From Polyodon spathula (Eukaryota; Chordata; Actinopteri; Acipenseriformes; Polyodontidae), in contig NC_054538.1 of assembly GCF_017654505.1 (NCBI RefSeq), positions 47,570,489-47,634,488 on the forward strand: DNA of 64,000 nucleotides, given 5' to 3'. The position numbers and the translations under genes were made by a program. The notes below the pieces were generated by a model that ran no database searches, was not told the DNA's origin, and saw only the letters and a program-made list of their open reading frames with translations. This document shows, piece after piece, positions 1 through 11,111 of the stretch (positions are counted from its first letter, which is position 1; every line of letters begins with the position of its first letter).

Positions 1-1208
1 TGACCCATATTGATTCGGTTTTATTTTCTTTGTCCAGGTTTAACATCTGGGCTTCAAGACTGTTTCTTATGTATAGCGCTACCCCTCCTCCTCCTCTTCT
101 GTCCTGCCTGTCTTTCCTATACAGTGTATACCCACAAATATTATATTCGTCCCCATCACTCTCAGACAACCACGTTTCTGTAACACCTATCACATCATAG
201 TTACCTGTTAGTGCAGTAGCTTCAAGTTCTAGAATTTTGTTTCTGATACTTCTAGCATTTAGATAAATACATTTAATGGTTGTCTTACCTGAGTTGTTGT
301 TCTTGTTTTGATGCGGTCTCCCTTCTGTTTTTTTGTTGATTTCTCCCCCCTTCCTTTCTAGTTTAAATGCTTCTGAACCTGCTCGAGGATCTTTACTCCG
401 AGTAGACTGGTTCCCCTGTTATTTAAATGCAGTTCATCCCGTCTATATAGATAGTCCTCGTTGTAGAATGTGGTCCAATGATCAAGATAGGTGAAGCCTT
501 CCCGTGTGCACCACGTCTTCAGCCATGCGTTTTGATTAATTATTTCCAGCTGTCCATATGGTCCTTTGCAAGGTGCGGGTAGTATACCAGAAAATACCAC
601 AGTTTTGGTTTTCTCTTTTAATTTCCTTCCTAGCTCTCTGAATTTGTTTTGCAGGGATTTTGGTCTGTCTCTTCCAATGTTGTTTGTACCGATGTGGACG
701 ACTACTACCGGGTCGTCTCCTGTTCGTTCTAGGAGCCTGTCCACGTTCTCAGTGATGTGCTTGACCGAGGCTCCCGGAAGGCAGCACACTGTTGTAGTAA
801 GGGGGTCCAAACTGAGAATTGAGCTTGCTGTGTTTCTCAATATGGAGTCTCCAACAATCATGACCTCCCTTCTTTTTGCTGTCTGGTCACCACTGTCAAT
901 GGGATCCTGGATGTTGTTCCTTTCATTCTCTTGTTGTTGGTTCTGCTCATCAAAATTCTGAAGTGACTCAAATTTGTTGGTTGTTTTGATTTCTGGTGGT
1001 TGTGTTTGACGAAGTTTCTTTTTTTCCCTGCTTCTGCCTACCTGAACCCAGCTGTTCTGACCTTCTATCTCCCTGGTGGCTTTCAGTCTGTTAGGGGTGA
1101 TGCAGACTTCCATGAATTGTGGGTGTGCCAGCTCCTCAAGATCCTGTTGCTGTCTCACTTCTTCCAGCTCCATTTCTAGCATACTTACTAGTTTATGCAA
1201 ATCCTGCA
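1..1208 (-). mobile_element. CR1-type LINE copy A, 5' part, runs off the window
   Basis: This matches the nearly complete CR1 copy at 54613-58930 almost base for base, covering the start of the ORF2 endonuclease (1-240), the ORF1/ORF2 junction and most of ORF1 (358-1208). Homology stops near 1208, in the coiled-coil part of ORF1. Beyond it the sequence is unrelated, so this copy is 5' truncated, as is usual for LINEs. The rest of ORF2 lies outside the window. The G-run after the ORF1 stop has five G where copies C and G have six, which puts ORF2 out of the -1 frame here. Confidence 0.9.
358..1208 (-). pseudogene. CR1 ORF1, SGNH/GDSL esterase-type, 5' truncated
   Basis: The reading frame encodes the C-terminal two thirds of CR1 ORF1. 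From the N-terminal side there is a Glu/Gln-rich coiled coil (LVSMLEMELEEVRQQQ), a polar linker and an SGNH hydrolase fold. Block I is VGDSIL with the nucleophilic Ser, the GTNN block carries the catalytic Asn, and RRDELHLN near the C-terminus carries the Asp-x-x-His pair. The frame stays open to 1329 beyond the LINE boundary, but that extension is flanking DNA. The N-terminal CxxC zinc motif seen in copy G is absent. In CR1 elements this protein is thought to act with the RNA in the retrotransposition particle; the role of the esterase is unproven. Confidence 0.85.
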
Positions 1209-2265
1209 TCCTAAACATCCAAGGGTTAGGGTTATCGTATGTTGAAACTAAAATTAGTTGCTCGGTCATTTTTTCAGATGACCATAAATAATTACCATGA
1301 CACACTCTCAAACAGTTGGTTCCACGCACATAGCTAGAAACATTAACTCAGCTTCATTTAAACTCAGTCCACATTCTTGCAACAGAGTTAACCTGCTAAG
1401 TTATATCCTGTTAATTCAAACCAGATAAACTAAATCTGGCTTTTTTAAACCACTTTTATGCAACAGGCCCCTGGTTTTATACCCAAGGTACAATTTTCAA
1501 AATAAGCCAGCAACCGGTGTGATCCATCGTCTAAAGGAATATTTGTGCCGGCTACTTTTATTTAAAAAAGTTAAGATTACTTTTGAGTATTATCGTAAGT
1601 ACATCACAATTACACATATGTACAAATAAATAAATAAATGTATTCCTTTTGTTATGAGATATTGGGGGAATTGTCATTACAGAGGCATAAGAAGAAGAAA
1701 GGCATGCTGGGATATCAGCAAATGAATCGGAGAGGGAGATCCGAGGAGGAGGAAGTTTGGAGAGACAGCAGGCCAAATTTTAAAAATAAATAAGGATTTA
1801 GACTCCAATACTTGGTACCAATAGGCACTATAACATTTGTGCAAGTTTCGCTATAAAAGAAAAGGAAGAAAAAAAAAATACACAAAAAGGACCACTGCCT
1901 GGGCATCGGATGTGCTATTTGACTGGCTAAAACAAAAATCATTAAATACTGATTTCAGTGATTCTTCTGCCTGATCTAAATAATTTGCTGCAGGTGTTTT
2001 ATGCCACTGTCCATAGCTCTGAGGGAGAACAGTATTCAGTCTCAAGCTATGTGACCCCACGAGCCGGGACAGTCCAACAATTGGCTAAGTTATCGACTAT
2101 CTCAAAATGCAAACAACATCTTTGTCGCCACTGTGAAGCGGTACTGCAAATCTGGCATGGATACCTGCTGTCACTACCCCCGGATCACAAAGGACAATTA
2201 AAAAAAATAAAAACCTCCCCAACACCATCACCTGACACTGCCGCAGGTCTTGTGAGAAAGGTTTG
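1209..2265. other. AT-rich sequence, no gene recognised
   Basis: No convincing coding region on either strand. A short perfect palindrome (CCAGAT/ATCTGG arms) lies at about 1426-1446 in a stretch rich in AAC/GTT-type inverted motifs, possibly an old fold-back MITE. The short open frames have composition-driven, low-complexity translations. Confidence 0.4.
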
Positions 2266-3290
2266 GTTTGATGTGCAAATAAATATGGCCAGACGTGGCA
2301 GAGAAGGTCTGCGCGATTTAAAAGCAGACACGTTTGTGCTTTGATATGATGAAAACAGCCAGGACTATTTCACATTCAAATTTAATGAAAAACCAAGAAT
2401 CACAAGAATTATAATAAGTCAAACAGAAAAACTCTATTCCCAGAAATCCTCTCTGCCCCGTACTAAGTTTGAAAAAATACATTAGTAAAATCCCTGAAGC
2501 CGGTGCCCCAAGTTTTTATTTACATCCTAGATCAAGAACAAACTTACCTAAATTCTGAATCAGTGTGGTATTCAAGGGAGCATATGGGAATAAATTCTGT
2601 CCACCATGATACCAAAACTAAGCAAACTAGCCGGACTGAGTCGGCGATACACAAATTAGCGGTGCACTTTAGTGAAGCAGGGCTTGAAACATGGCAAATA
2701 ATGTCTGTCACTTGTCACAGGTGTGAGGGAAGCCTTAAAAATTACTGGGCACCATCTTCCAGTGATCGCAAACAGTGGAGCCACACTCTATCCTACACTT
2801 CTTTAGACAACGACAACAATGATCACACACCATGTTGCTCAAAATCGATTGTTGCAGCAGTATAGCCCACTCCCTGAAGTGCCTTATTGCACTTATAAAA
2901 TGGATCAACCAACATTACAAAAAAAAAAAAAAAAAAAAAAAGTAAAAACATGTTTATTAAAAAAAAAAGAAAAATGTTGTTTTATTAATTAATGCATTTT
3001 TGTTTTTTGTTTTTTTTATGTTTTAAGGGACTATTTTTTAAGTTCAGGCATAGACGGAAGGATATTTAATAAAATTACTTTTTTTGTTAAAACATGTTTG
3101 TTTTTTTGTTGTTTTTTTATTTGTAATGTTGGCTGATCCATTTTATAAGTGCAATAAGGCACTTCAGGGTGTGGGATATACTCCAATATCCACACGCCCC
3201 TGAAGCTTCTCGGCTTTGCCTTGTGCCTTATAACGCACCCGGTGCATGTGGATATTAGAGTATATCCGACACCCTGTTGTGCCTTATTTC
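2266..3290. repeat. Old interspersed repeat with nested inverted repeats
   Basis: An inverted pair of about 50 bp lies at 2866-2915 and 3120-3172, built on CTGAAGTGCCTTATTGC and its complement. It flanks an A-rich then T-rich centre of about 200 bp. A second inverted pair lies at 3166-3198 and 3241-3277, built on GGATATACTCNAATATCC and its complement. Part of the unit (2800-2870 and 3200-3260) recurs in diverged form at 7125-7330, so it is an interspersed family rather than unique DNA. Family not recognised. Confidence 0.5.
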
Positions 3291-3319
3291 TTACCTACAT
3301 TAGAGGCCAATCTTACCAG

Positions 3320-3719
3320 AGACAAGTAGCTGTGAGATAACACACACATAAACAAAGGAGATAGATGCTTCTGCATCCAGCGCTCAAAGAATGTCACGGA
3401 CATTTGTAGAACTTTTGAGATCCTATAGTAATAAAATAATGACTTAGACCGCATTACTGAGGAGTTTGGTGGTAAAACAAGTGATCAGGAGGATTTATCA
3501 ATATGCACGTCTATAAAGAGGTATGTGAAAAATATAGCGAACAAGGGGTGGGGCTTGGCTGGAGATGCAGTACTGAGTGTACTTTTTCGATTCAGTGCCT
3601 TTTAAAACTGTTTCTCAAAAAATATGTATTTTAAACAGTGTGTGTAAAATAAACAGTGCATGTGAAAATAAATTGGACCCGATGCGCCTGACAAGCGCTG
3701 AATAAATGGACGCTAAGGG
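3320..3719 (+). mobile_element. piggyBac-like MITE, right part of a second copy
   Basis: About 400 bp is directly repeated, at roughly 85% identity by eye, with the right two thirds of the MITE at 4211-4764. It includes the ATCCAGCGCTCAAAGAA block and the CTGACAAGCGCTGAATAAA block. The right end reads GGACGCTAAGGG followed by TTAA (3720-3723), a decayed version of the other copy's terminal repeat. No left terminal repeat is visible, so this copy is truncated or its left end has diverged. Confidence 0.6.
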
Positions 3720-3723
3720 TTAA

Positions 3724-4206
3724 AAAAACCATTCAAAATACATGTTTACTTAATGAAATGTGTCTGCTAAAACAATATCTAATTTACAGTAACTAGTTAT
3801 AGCAGCGACAATGTCACTGCACCAACTTGGAGAACAACAAGAAGATCTTCTAAAAATAAGTTACAATATTTAGCGTTCTTGTATGGCCCTTCAATTTTAA
3901 GATATCAGTAAATGGAAAGGATTACTAACTGCAGTACACTTTAACAATAGGCATTAGCTTACTCTCAGTTTTAAAACTTAGCTATGTTTCACTAACATAA
4001 CACAGTGGAATGATCACAGTATTTCTTAGTAGTTTTAGGACAGCACTGCTACATGCAGGGCGCAAAATAACCGACGCCACCAGCCACTTGCCGCAATGCG
4101 TCTCAAATTTAAAAAAGCTGAAGGCAAAAGTTGCCTGTATGTCTGCCTGTCATTGCCTCCGGTGTCCGTCAGCAACAGCACATCTGATCTACAACCTCAA
4201 AAACGT
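3724..4206. other. Spacer between two related MITE copies
   Basis: AT-rich sequence without a supported gene or repeat boundary. Confidence 0.4.
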
Positions 4207-4210
4207 TTAA

Positions 4211-4764
4211 CCCTTTGCAGTCCTATGTCGGACGAGGTCCAACATCATCAAAAAGACAAAGCACAGGTCGTCGTCTCTAGTTGTTTTTTTTCCCCCAGAA
4301 AAAGCAGAGAAAACCTTTCCTAGCCAAGTGAGACCGATAGGAGCCGAATGAAACCAAAAAAAGGGCGTACCTCATAGCCCCATCCACTACAGAGATAACA
4401 CAGACACAACAAAAGAGGTAGCTGCATCCAGCGCTCAAAGAAAATCACAGACATTTGCAGAGCTTTTTGGAGATGTTATAGTAATAAAATAACTTGGATC
4501 GCATTATTGAGGAGTTTGGTGATAAAAGAAGTGACCAGGAGTGGATTTATCAGTATGCACGTCTATAAAGAGGTATGTTATACAGAGAACAAGGGATGGG
4601 GCTTGGCTGTAGATGCAGTACTGTGTTCTTTTGTGATTCAATGCGTTTTAAACCTCTTTTACTCTGAAAAAAAATATTTTAAACAGCGCATGTAAAATAA
4701 ACAGCGCATGTGAAAACTGGACCCGATACACCTGACAAGCGCTGAATAAATGGACTGCAAAGGG
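4211..4764. mobile_element. piggyBac-like MITE with TTAA target duplication
   Basis: The ends are exact inverted repeats: CCCTTTGCAGTCC at 4211-4223 and GGACTGCAAAGGG at 4752-4764. They are flanked by TTAA at 4207-4210 and 4765-4768. TTAA duplication with a terminus beginning CCC is the hallmark of the piggyBac superfamily. The 554-bp body has no transposase frame, so the element is non-autonomous. Strand is undetermined. The paired copy at 3320-3719 shows the family is repeated locally. Confidence 0.85.
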
Positions 4765-4899
4765 TTAAAAAGAAAGGCGGAAGAAAAGCTGTCTAAATAG
4801 AAAGACAAGCGTGCTAGGATTTACCTAATGTTCAGGTAAGAAATGGGGGCACAACAATTTGTTCCCAACAATAATAATAATAATAATAAAAGTGATGAG

Positions 4900-5720
4900 A
4901 CACTGTCAACAGAGTCGCCATTCAACGCTGGCTGTAAAACCTTGCCATTGAACCAGGCTTGCAGAGGGCACATGCACAGGAGGCCCAAAGGGAAGAAGAG
5001 CTGCTGCCATCAAGCCCAGAAGATTCTGGAACGTCACTACCGTGAGCACTCTGTTGAGCACTCTGTTGAGCTGAAAGGCTCCAAACAGGCGGCTAGTCTC
5101 TGCACTCTGCCATCCAACAGAGTGGACAGCATGGACCTGGAGCCCAAGCACAAACCTAGATAGGCTGTCTGAGAAGACGCGAGCTGGCTCGTTGCATGAT
5201 TAATCGCAATGCCAGTTCTGCGTGGGCCTCTGCCTGTGCTGCAGACTGGGTACAAATGAGGCTGTGGTCCAGATAATTGAGAACTGATTACTGGAGTCTC
5301 ATTGGGACTGGCATAGCTTCCATGCACTTCGAGAACGCACAGGGAGCTAGAGAGAGGCCAAATGGCAAGTCATGGAACTAATATGCTATTCCCTAAAGCA
5401 AACCGCAGGTACTTCCTGTGTGCTGGTTTTATGGGGATGTGGAATTGGCATCTCTGAGGTCCACCGTGGTGAACTAGTCATCTGGCCTGATTGACTGCAA
5501 CAGTTATTGTATCATCAACCATTTGATCATCCTTCAATTCAGATACAAGTTAACCTGACTGAGGTAGAGGATCTATCTGAGGGAGCCATCCCGCTTGGGC
5601 ACTAGGAAGTACCTGGAGTAGTACCCTGCCTGGAAGGGGTCTATGGCAAATAGTTAATTTTTGCAGCAGAGCTGCTACCTTCTGAGACACCACCGCGGTG
5701 TCCTGTGGGTCCGTGACTGA
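4900..5720 (-). pseudogene. DIRS-type retrotransposon RT/RNase H remnant
   Basis: Read on the minus strand from 5480 downwards, fragments in shifting frames resemble the DIRS pol region: TTVDLRDAN (RT motif A area), then SVLNYLDHSLICTQS (catalytic box, the expected YLDD decayed to YLDH), then YLGLCLGSRSMLSTL followed by RVQRLAACLEPFS. The last two are characteristic of the RT-RNase H junction in DIRS elements. After that VLTVVTFQNLLGLMAAA matches the start of the RNase H region. Several stops and frameshifts are present, so it is dead. The DIRS assignment rests on recognised motif order, not on a database search. Confidence 0.6.
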
Positions 5721-5769
5721 TGTTACATTCATACCCAGAAAGGACTGTGCTTTGTTCACGCGAGGTGCA

Positions 5770-6160
5770 CGTGCCTAACAAAGCCAAAGCTGCCTATGTG
5801 CAGCTATCAGAGCAGCCAAATTCCTGCCTACAGGCTGCCCGATCAGCTTGATAGACGGAGCAGGTTCTTATTAACCAGGCGCAGCTCATCCATTTCTTCT
5901 GGTGAGGGCCTGTGGCTATCAGAAAGAACCTCAGCAAATAGGACTGGTAGGCTACCAGAACACCATTATATTTGCCCAGCCATGCAGCAAACGCATTGTT
6001 TGAATAGGCACGCTTGAGGATCACCTTCGAAACCCAGCACTGCTTGTTAGGACTGATAGCGTCCTTGGACAGGAGCGCTAAATTAGGCGTCTGTAGCAAT
6101 TGAAGCCTCCCCCAGCAAATAATTGGTACTGCTTTCTTAATACATGAACCTGACATTTAA
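5770..6160 (-). pseudogene. DIRS gag-like remnant
   Basis: This open stretch lies upstream, on the minus strand, of the DIRS RT remnant. In its frames one reads LLSKDAISPNKQC, then a segment on selecting and bearing residues (SYLLRFFL), then, in a neighbouring frame, EEMDELRLVNKNLLRL followed by IGQPVGRNLAALIAA. This gag-then-RT order fits a single decayed DIRS element with an internal deletion. Tentative, because gag proteins diverge fast. Confidence 0.4.
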
Positions 6161-7124
6161 ATGATGGAATCTAGTAAAAGCAAAAAAACAAACAAAAAAA
6201 AACAGTAGCTAAGGTATTAGCGGATTAGAAAAAATCATGCTGTGTAACACTTTGTGGTCAATGTACTTGCTGGGACGTTTACAAGTTTAGAAGCATAGCA
6301 GACAAACTTTCCATGGCAAAAAAACAAATGCTTTTTTCTTTCAGTTTTAGTATTGCAAACCTAGTTTGCTATTACCATATTCACTTTTTTTTTTTTTTAC
6401 GTTTAATATTTTATATTTTTTTATTTTTTACTAGATTTGAACAGAAGCAATTCGTTATTTATTATTGGACATGCACAATCCATCGATTTGTGAAACGATT
6501 AAAATTTGTTCATAATGTTAGAAATGAAATGTTAGAAATGAAATCCATATGAGATTATCTGTACAAATTTTATTTTTATTTTTTTAAAAGCAGCAGTATT
6601 AGTTAGCAATGATTTCGTATCTGTTATGCAACAAACTAAAACACCTGAACATCAGGAGTTGGATTCAGCTTATACAGAAAGTGGGGAAAAAAAAACAAAA
6701 AGACAGAAGCCATTTTTATATTTGAATAATTCCCAAGTATTGCTTATTATAGTTGTATTCTTATAGTATGTTACATAAGGGTACTAGCAAATATATACCA
6801 AACTGCACTAAAAAGAACATTTCCTTAAAGTACGTTATAAAATGGGTCTTTTAAATACTCTATCCTGATTGGTCAAAACAGGTCACATGGAGGGTCAACA
6901 TTACAGCAAATTCCCATGGGTTGAAACTTTTTCAAAAAGGGGCAAATCACTTGTAGATATCCATACGCCATTAGAATTTTGAAAAAAAAAAAAAAGGGTA
7001 AACATTTAAATGTATATTAATAAACATTACTAACCACATTTAATATATCATTTTGAAAAAAAAAACCAGTAGCCATATTTAAATTTGCAATAAAGACGAC
7101 TAACGAGGTATATCTATCAATTTA
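6161..7124. other. AT-rich sequence, nothing recognised
   Basis: Homopolymer-rich and strongly AT-biased. The 79-codon open frame at 6313-6552 is Phe/Ile/Lys-rich low-complexity translation and is not supported as a gene. Confidence 0.4.
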
Positions 7125-7330
7125 GATTTTTTTTTAATGTGCAACTATATATGGCCTGACATGGCAAAGAATGTGATTGTCCAGCTGCACTTCCTCAGAC
7201 AACAATGACTCAAACACCACGTTGCTCGAAATCGCTTGCTGCAGCGCCACCTACTGTTCAGAATAAACAGAATAAAAAAAGGGCTTTGCCTCGTGACTTA
7301 ACGCCCCCGGGGAGTGTGGATATTAGAGTA
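7125..7330 (+). repeat. Diverged second copy of the 2266-3290 repeat
   Basis: Shares blocks such as ATGTGCAA..ATATATGGCC, CACTTCCTCAGACAACAATGA, GTTGCTCGAAATCG and GTGTGGATATTAGAGTA with 2270-2290, 2799-2863 and 3243-3263, in the same order. Identity is about 75% by eye with gaps. Confidence 0.45.
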
Positions 7331-10011
7331 GACATTTGTTCAGGTGAGGTGGGGGTCACAGGGTACCTTTTGTGTATGTTGAAGAACACTGTTAACCATT
7401 CAAGCTACAACGCTATATCCACTCCTGTTAATTACTAATTGATTGATTGAGTTCACTGTTAAGTAAAACCAAAATCCTACAAGTTATATTCTACTTTTTT
7501 GTGTGTGTTTATATGTGATGGGGAGGAGGCAAGTAGATTTTTCTAGCAAGTTTTTTTCAAAACTTGCACATCCCTGGTACGGTACTGGGTCAGAACCAGG
7601 GCAGTTCTTATCGGTTCGGTGACTGTAGCACCGGTTCGGTACAGTAACAGGTCGGAACTGGGTAGGTTGAGAACCGGTTCGGTGACTTTAGCATCTGTTC
7701 AACTCGGCATGTCCAACATTGTTACGTTAGTAAGTTTGTTACTAGAGTGGGCGGAACAGGGTGTAATCACATTACGTGAATGTAGCAGTTTTGAAATTGA
7801 TGTAAAATTATCCCAGTAATCATCAATAAATATATATTTGAATACAGCTTTGTCCACTAAACGTCTGTCTTACAATATTGAAGTATGTTTGAGTAGTTTT
7901 AATGTTTACAGAGTTCTAAAGTCATTACATATCACAAAAGACAATGAAACCCGTCGTAATTATCATAACAGTTCCTCAAAATATAATATAAATCTCACAA
8001 AATATCATTCTTTCGATTGTACAATTCACCTAGATTACATCTGGCACAAAAAAAATCATTTTTCTAAGTGGATTTGTGATTTAAACAGTTTAAGACAAGT
8101 GGCCATTGAAAGCCCCGAGTCTGTACTTTTGAAACCAAGCAGGTGGCTTTTACTGTGCCTGAGTAATATGTGCGTAACCTTCAGTGCGCTGGCACCCCAA
8201 AATGAATGGTGCTTAGTGTTAAGAGTTAAAGTGAAAACCACCGTTAGCAAAACACCACTTAGATAGACTTAAAATCATCTTTTTTTTCACAACTGTTTAC
8301 GTACTACAGTGTACTAAGTTTGTATAATCCTTAAAGATAGCGGCTGAGGATCACGTATAAGAGAATGAAGTCTCACGGCACTTAAAATATCCAGCACTAC
8401 TTTTTATTTATTTTAACCAGAACTACTCAGAATGCGGCTCATAGTGCTTTCGTCACTGACATCCACTTCCTTAGAGATTATTGTAGCGTTTCAGGCATTC
8501 TAAATTTGGTGAAAAATACAGCAGCTTGGTGTCTTAAATATCTCCGCAGAATTTTCCCACACTGAAAGTTGCAGATATGGGGGAGCAACTTGGAAAATGC
8601 GCAATTCCCACAACCCTGCACTGAAATTCTGCCCCTGTGCTATATACATAAACAAAGAGTCCATAACAACAGGTACGCAAAACAAACAGTAAGTGCGGGC
8701 CAGACATGCGTGACGAGGTAGGGTGGGGTGTGTTTCAGCTCCAGCTCCAAGGGCTCTCGCTGCCGTCTGTGTACAAGAAATAAACAAAACAGCTTCCAAC
8801 TCGTTCTGTACCAAGCACCAAACAAGAAGAAGTATTCAGCAAACTGTTCCATAAGTACTACCAGGCTCCTCCCTGTGATCAGCGTGTCACAGCCTCCAGT
8901 CCAATCGCTACATACACAGTAAAGAAACCCAGGTTCTCCAAAGATTTGCCCAACAGAAACATGACTGACTTCCAGTCAAACTTCTGCCCCTAAGGTGACC
9001 TTTGAACCGGTGCATCTCCTGTTAGTGATACTTTTAGCCTTGCCTAGCACCCTCTCATGCCTGGAGGGAGATTTACAGCTTAGATTCATTCTCTTCGTAT
9101 CACAGTAACACAAAATGTTCTTGTGCCGTCTCAGCTTTTCAGTTGTAATGCTGCCCCCAGAACACGTTGCCATGGACCAGGGAAAATTAGGGCTGTATTT
9201 TTTTCATGGTTGAAAACGGCCTATTTCACGGTCTATAAAATTGGTATTACAAGATATTCACAATTAAACATAACATTAAAAGCAGAAACAAATAACCATT
9301 GCCACATTAAAAATCTATCATTTTCTCTAGTTATTATACAGCAAATGTTCCTAAATATTTAGTATTTCATTTTTATGTCCACTTTTTAAACAATCTATTT
9401 TCACCATCAGTGAATTAAACAAAATCAAAGCATAAATAAAAAGTAAAAACAACAAAAGACACATGAAAGGTCCTCTTCTTGCACTGGGCAGAGCGATCTT
9501 TAGCAGAAGTATCTCCAATCTTTGATGCAGCTGGTATTTAAAGAAATCACGCAACTCTAGGCAGGGTGTTCAATTATTTACCAGAAGCAAACTAAACTAG
9601 CTGCCAGGTTCCTAAATGCAGTGTAGCAGGTAGTGCCTCAATAATGCAAACATTTGCAGATACAAAAATGTGTATTTAACTATTCTTTCAGAAATGGGAA
9701 TTTTCACAGGGAACTACATATTACACTGCAATTTCACAGAAATCACAAGATTTTTGGTCAAACTTGGAGTGATCTTCAAAGCAAGGATTGAACTATCCAC
9801 AAAAAACTTGCCCCCATCAACAGTATGTCCAAAGCAATTACCAAAACAAAACTTATGGAGCATAAAACAAGAGCCTGGAGAAATTCATGTAATGTTTCAA
9901 AGATAATTGCTCATCTGTAATTTATATCTACAGCCAACAGATATCTTAACGTCACAAGTCAAAGTATCCATAATAAACCCAGTGAAATGATTAAAATCCA
10001 TGTTATATATA
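7331..10011. other. Unique-looking AT-rich sequence
   Basis: No gene supported. A motif GGTTCGGTGACT.TAGCA occurs twice (7613-7632 and 7676-7695) inside a short GGTTCGG-rich stretch, likely a decayed local duplication. The 142-codon open frame at 7838-8266 has no recognisable domain, AT-driven composition and no splice or start context that persuades me. Confidence 0.4.
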
Positions 10012-10188
10012 CAGGAGGGCTCGCAAAATCGCTAGCCCGACGTTCCGGGACAACCAAAAAAATCTGTCAGACAACGTGTTTTTTTTGGCTGCTTGCCCGA
10101 TGGGCAATCCGATTTTCTTATTTAATAACAAGATAACGTTCTGTGCTTTAATCAAACAGCAGCTTCTCAATCGAGATTCCGCGATCAA

Positions 10189-10189
10189 G

Positions 10190-10216
<27 letters not shown>
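10189..10216. repeat. Poly-T tract
   Basis: Uninterrupted run of about 28 T. On the minus strand it is poly-A, possibly the tail of an unrecognised retroposed fragment. Confidence 0.7.
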
Positions 10217-10220
<4 letters not shown>

Positions 10221-10957
10221 AAGGAACCAAGATTTCAGTTAATTGCTATTCGAGAAAAGAAGTTGGTATCCCTCCCCTCCCAAATGACACAAAGAAGTAC
10301 TTATCCTTATCGGTTTACAACCTCAGCACTAGACCATGTTTGAGTGTTAATGAGCCTGTCGACTGGCAAAAAAAAAAAAATACAAAGTAATGTACACATT
10401 TTACAGAATTCACTAGTCTTCAATGCATAGAACAGAAATTGTTTGCGCGTGGTAGAAACCTTTCGTGATAGGTACATGGGAATTACATATGTATGAACGT
10501 GTAATAAACGAAATTTTTGGCGTGTCATGTAGTTAGTTTTCTACCTCTGGTAAATTATTAGCTTATGTTAAATCGCGTATATGTAACGCAATTCTGTGTA
10601 ACGTTAAGTTTGATAGGTTAATGCAGCCTCTTTTATACACCACCATCTATCTAGCTATGTGTTCGTTATGTTAACGTTACTTATCCACATTATACATAGC
10701 TTCAATGTAGAAATGTATGTATGTTAGTCTAGCAGGTGTCTTATTTAACTTTATTTGTGTATGCTTCTCTGTTGTAGTTTCACACCCACCTTTTTTATTG
10801 CCACACGGCAAATAAATGTGCCAAAACCCAAAACGTCTTGTGTGGTGAAGGAGGAGGGAGTTTAGCTGCCTGTCAACCTTGAGCAAGGACGACGCTCACG
10901 GGGTGACAGAACAGTGACAAATACTGTAATAAAGAAAATCAAAGAATAAAACAGTAC

Positions 10958-11014
10958 TAATATTATTAATAATTTAGCTAATGCCTTTATCCAAGGTGAC
11001 TTCCTTAACTTACT
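10958..11014 (-). repeat. L2/SINE-type 3' tail fragment
   Basis: Read on the minus strand it gives AAGTCACCTTGGATAAAGGC..TAGCTAA followed by an ATT-rich simple tail. This is the conserved 3' tail shared by fish L2-type LINEs and the tRNA-derived SINEs that borrow it. Only the tail is recognisable. Confidence 0.6.
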
Positions 11015-11039
11015 CCAGCAGCTTATATTGTTTGTTTTG

Positions 11040-11111
11040 GATTGTCCTTTTACTATAGCGAACAAAAAAGGCTTTGGACCCAAACAGGGTTGTTATAGCG
11101 AGGGTGTACTG
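11040..11111. mobile_element. pogo/Tigger-like terminal fragment
   Basis: The sequence ends GTTATAGCGAGGGTGTACTG immediately before TA (11112-11113). The same terminus closes the element at 19785-20980 (GAGGGTGCACTG then TA). Upstream it shares GGCTTTGGACCC and TATAGCGAACAAA with that element's left end in inverted orientation. It looks like one end of a related element. Confidence 0.5.

Noticed and set aside
566..961. 131-codon plus-strand frame (and equivalents at 16115-16534, 29391-29786, 39830-40348, 57737-58132) as a conserved protein
   Set aside because: It recurs only because it is the opposite strand of CR1 ORF1. It contains no independent domain.
1958..2344. 128-codon plus-strand frame
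   Set aside because: No domain. Its end lies in a repeat also seen at 7125-7190.
7838..8266. 142-codon frame
   Set aside because: AT-biased sequence with no recognisable domain, no splice context and no repeat homology.
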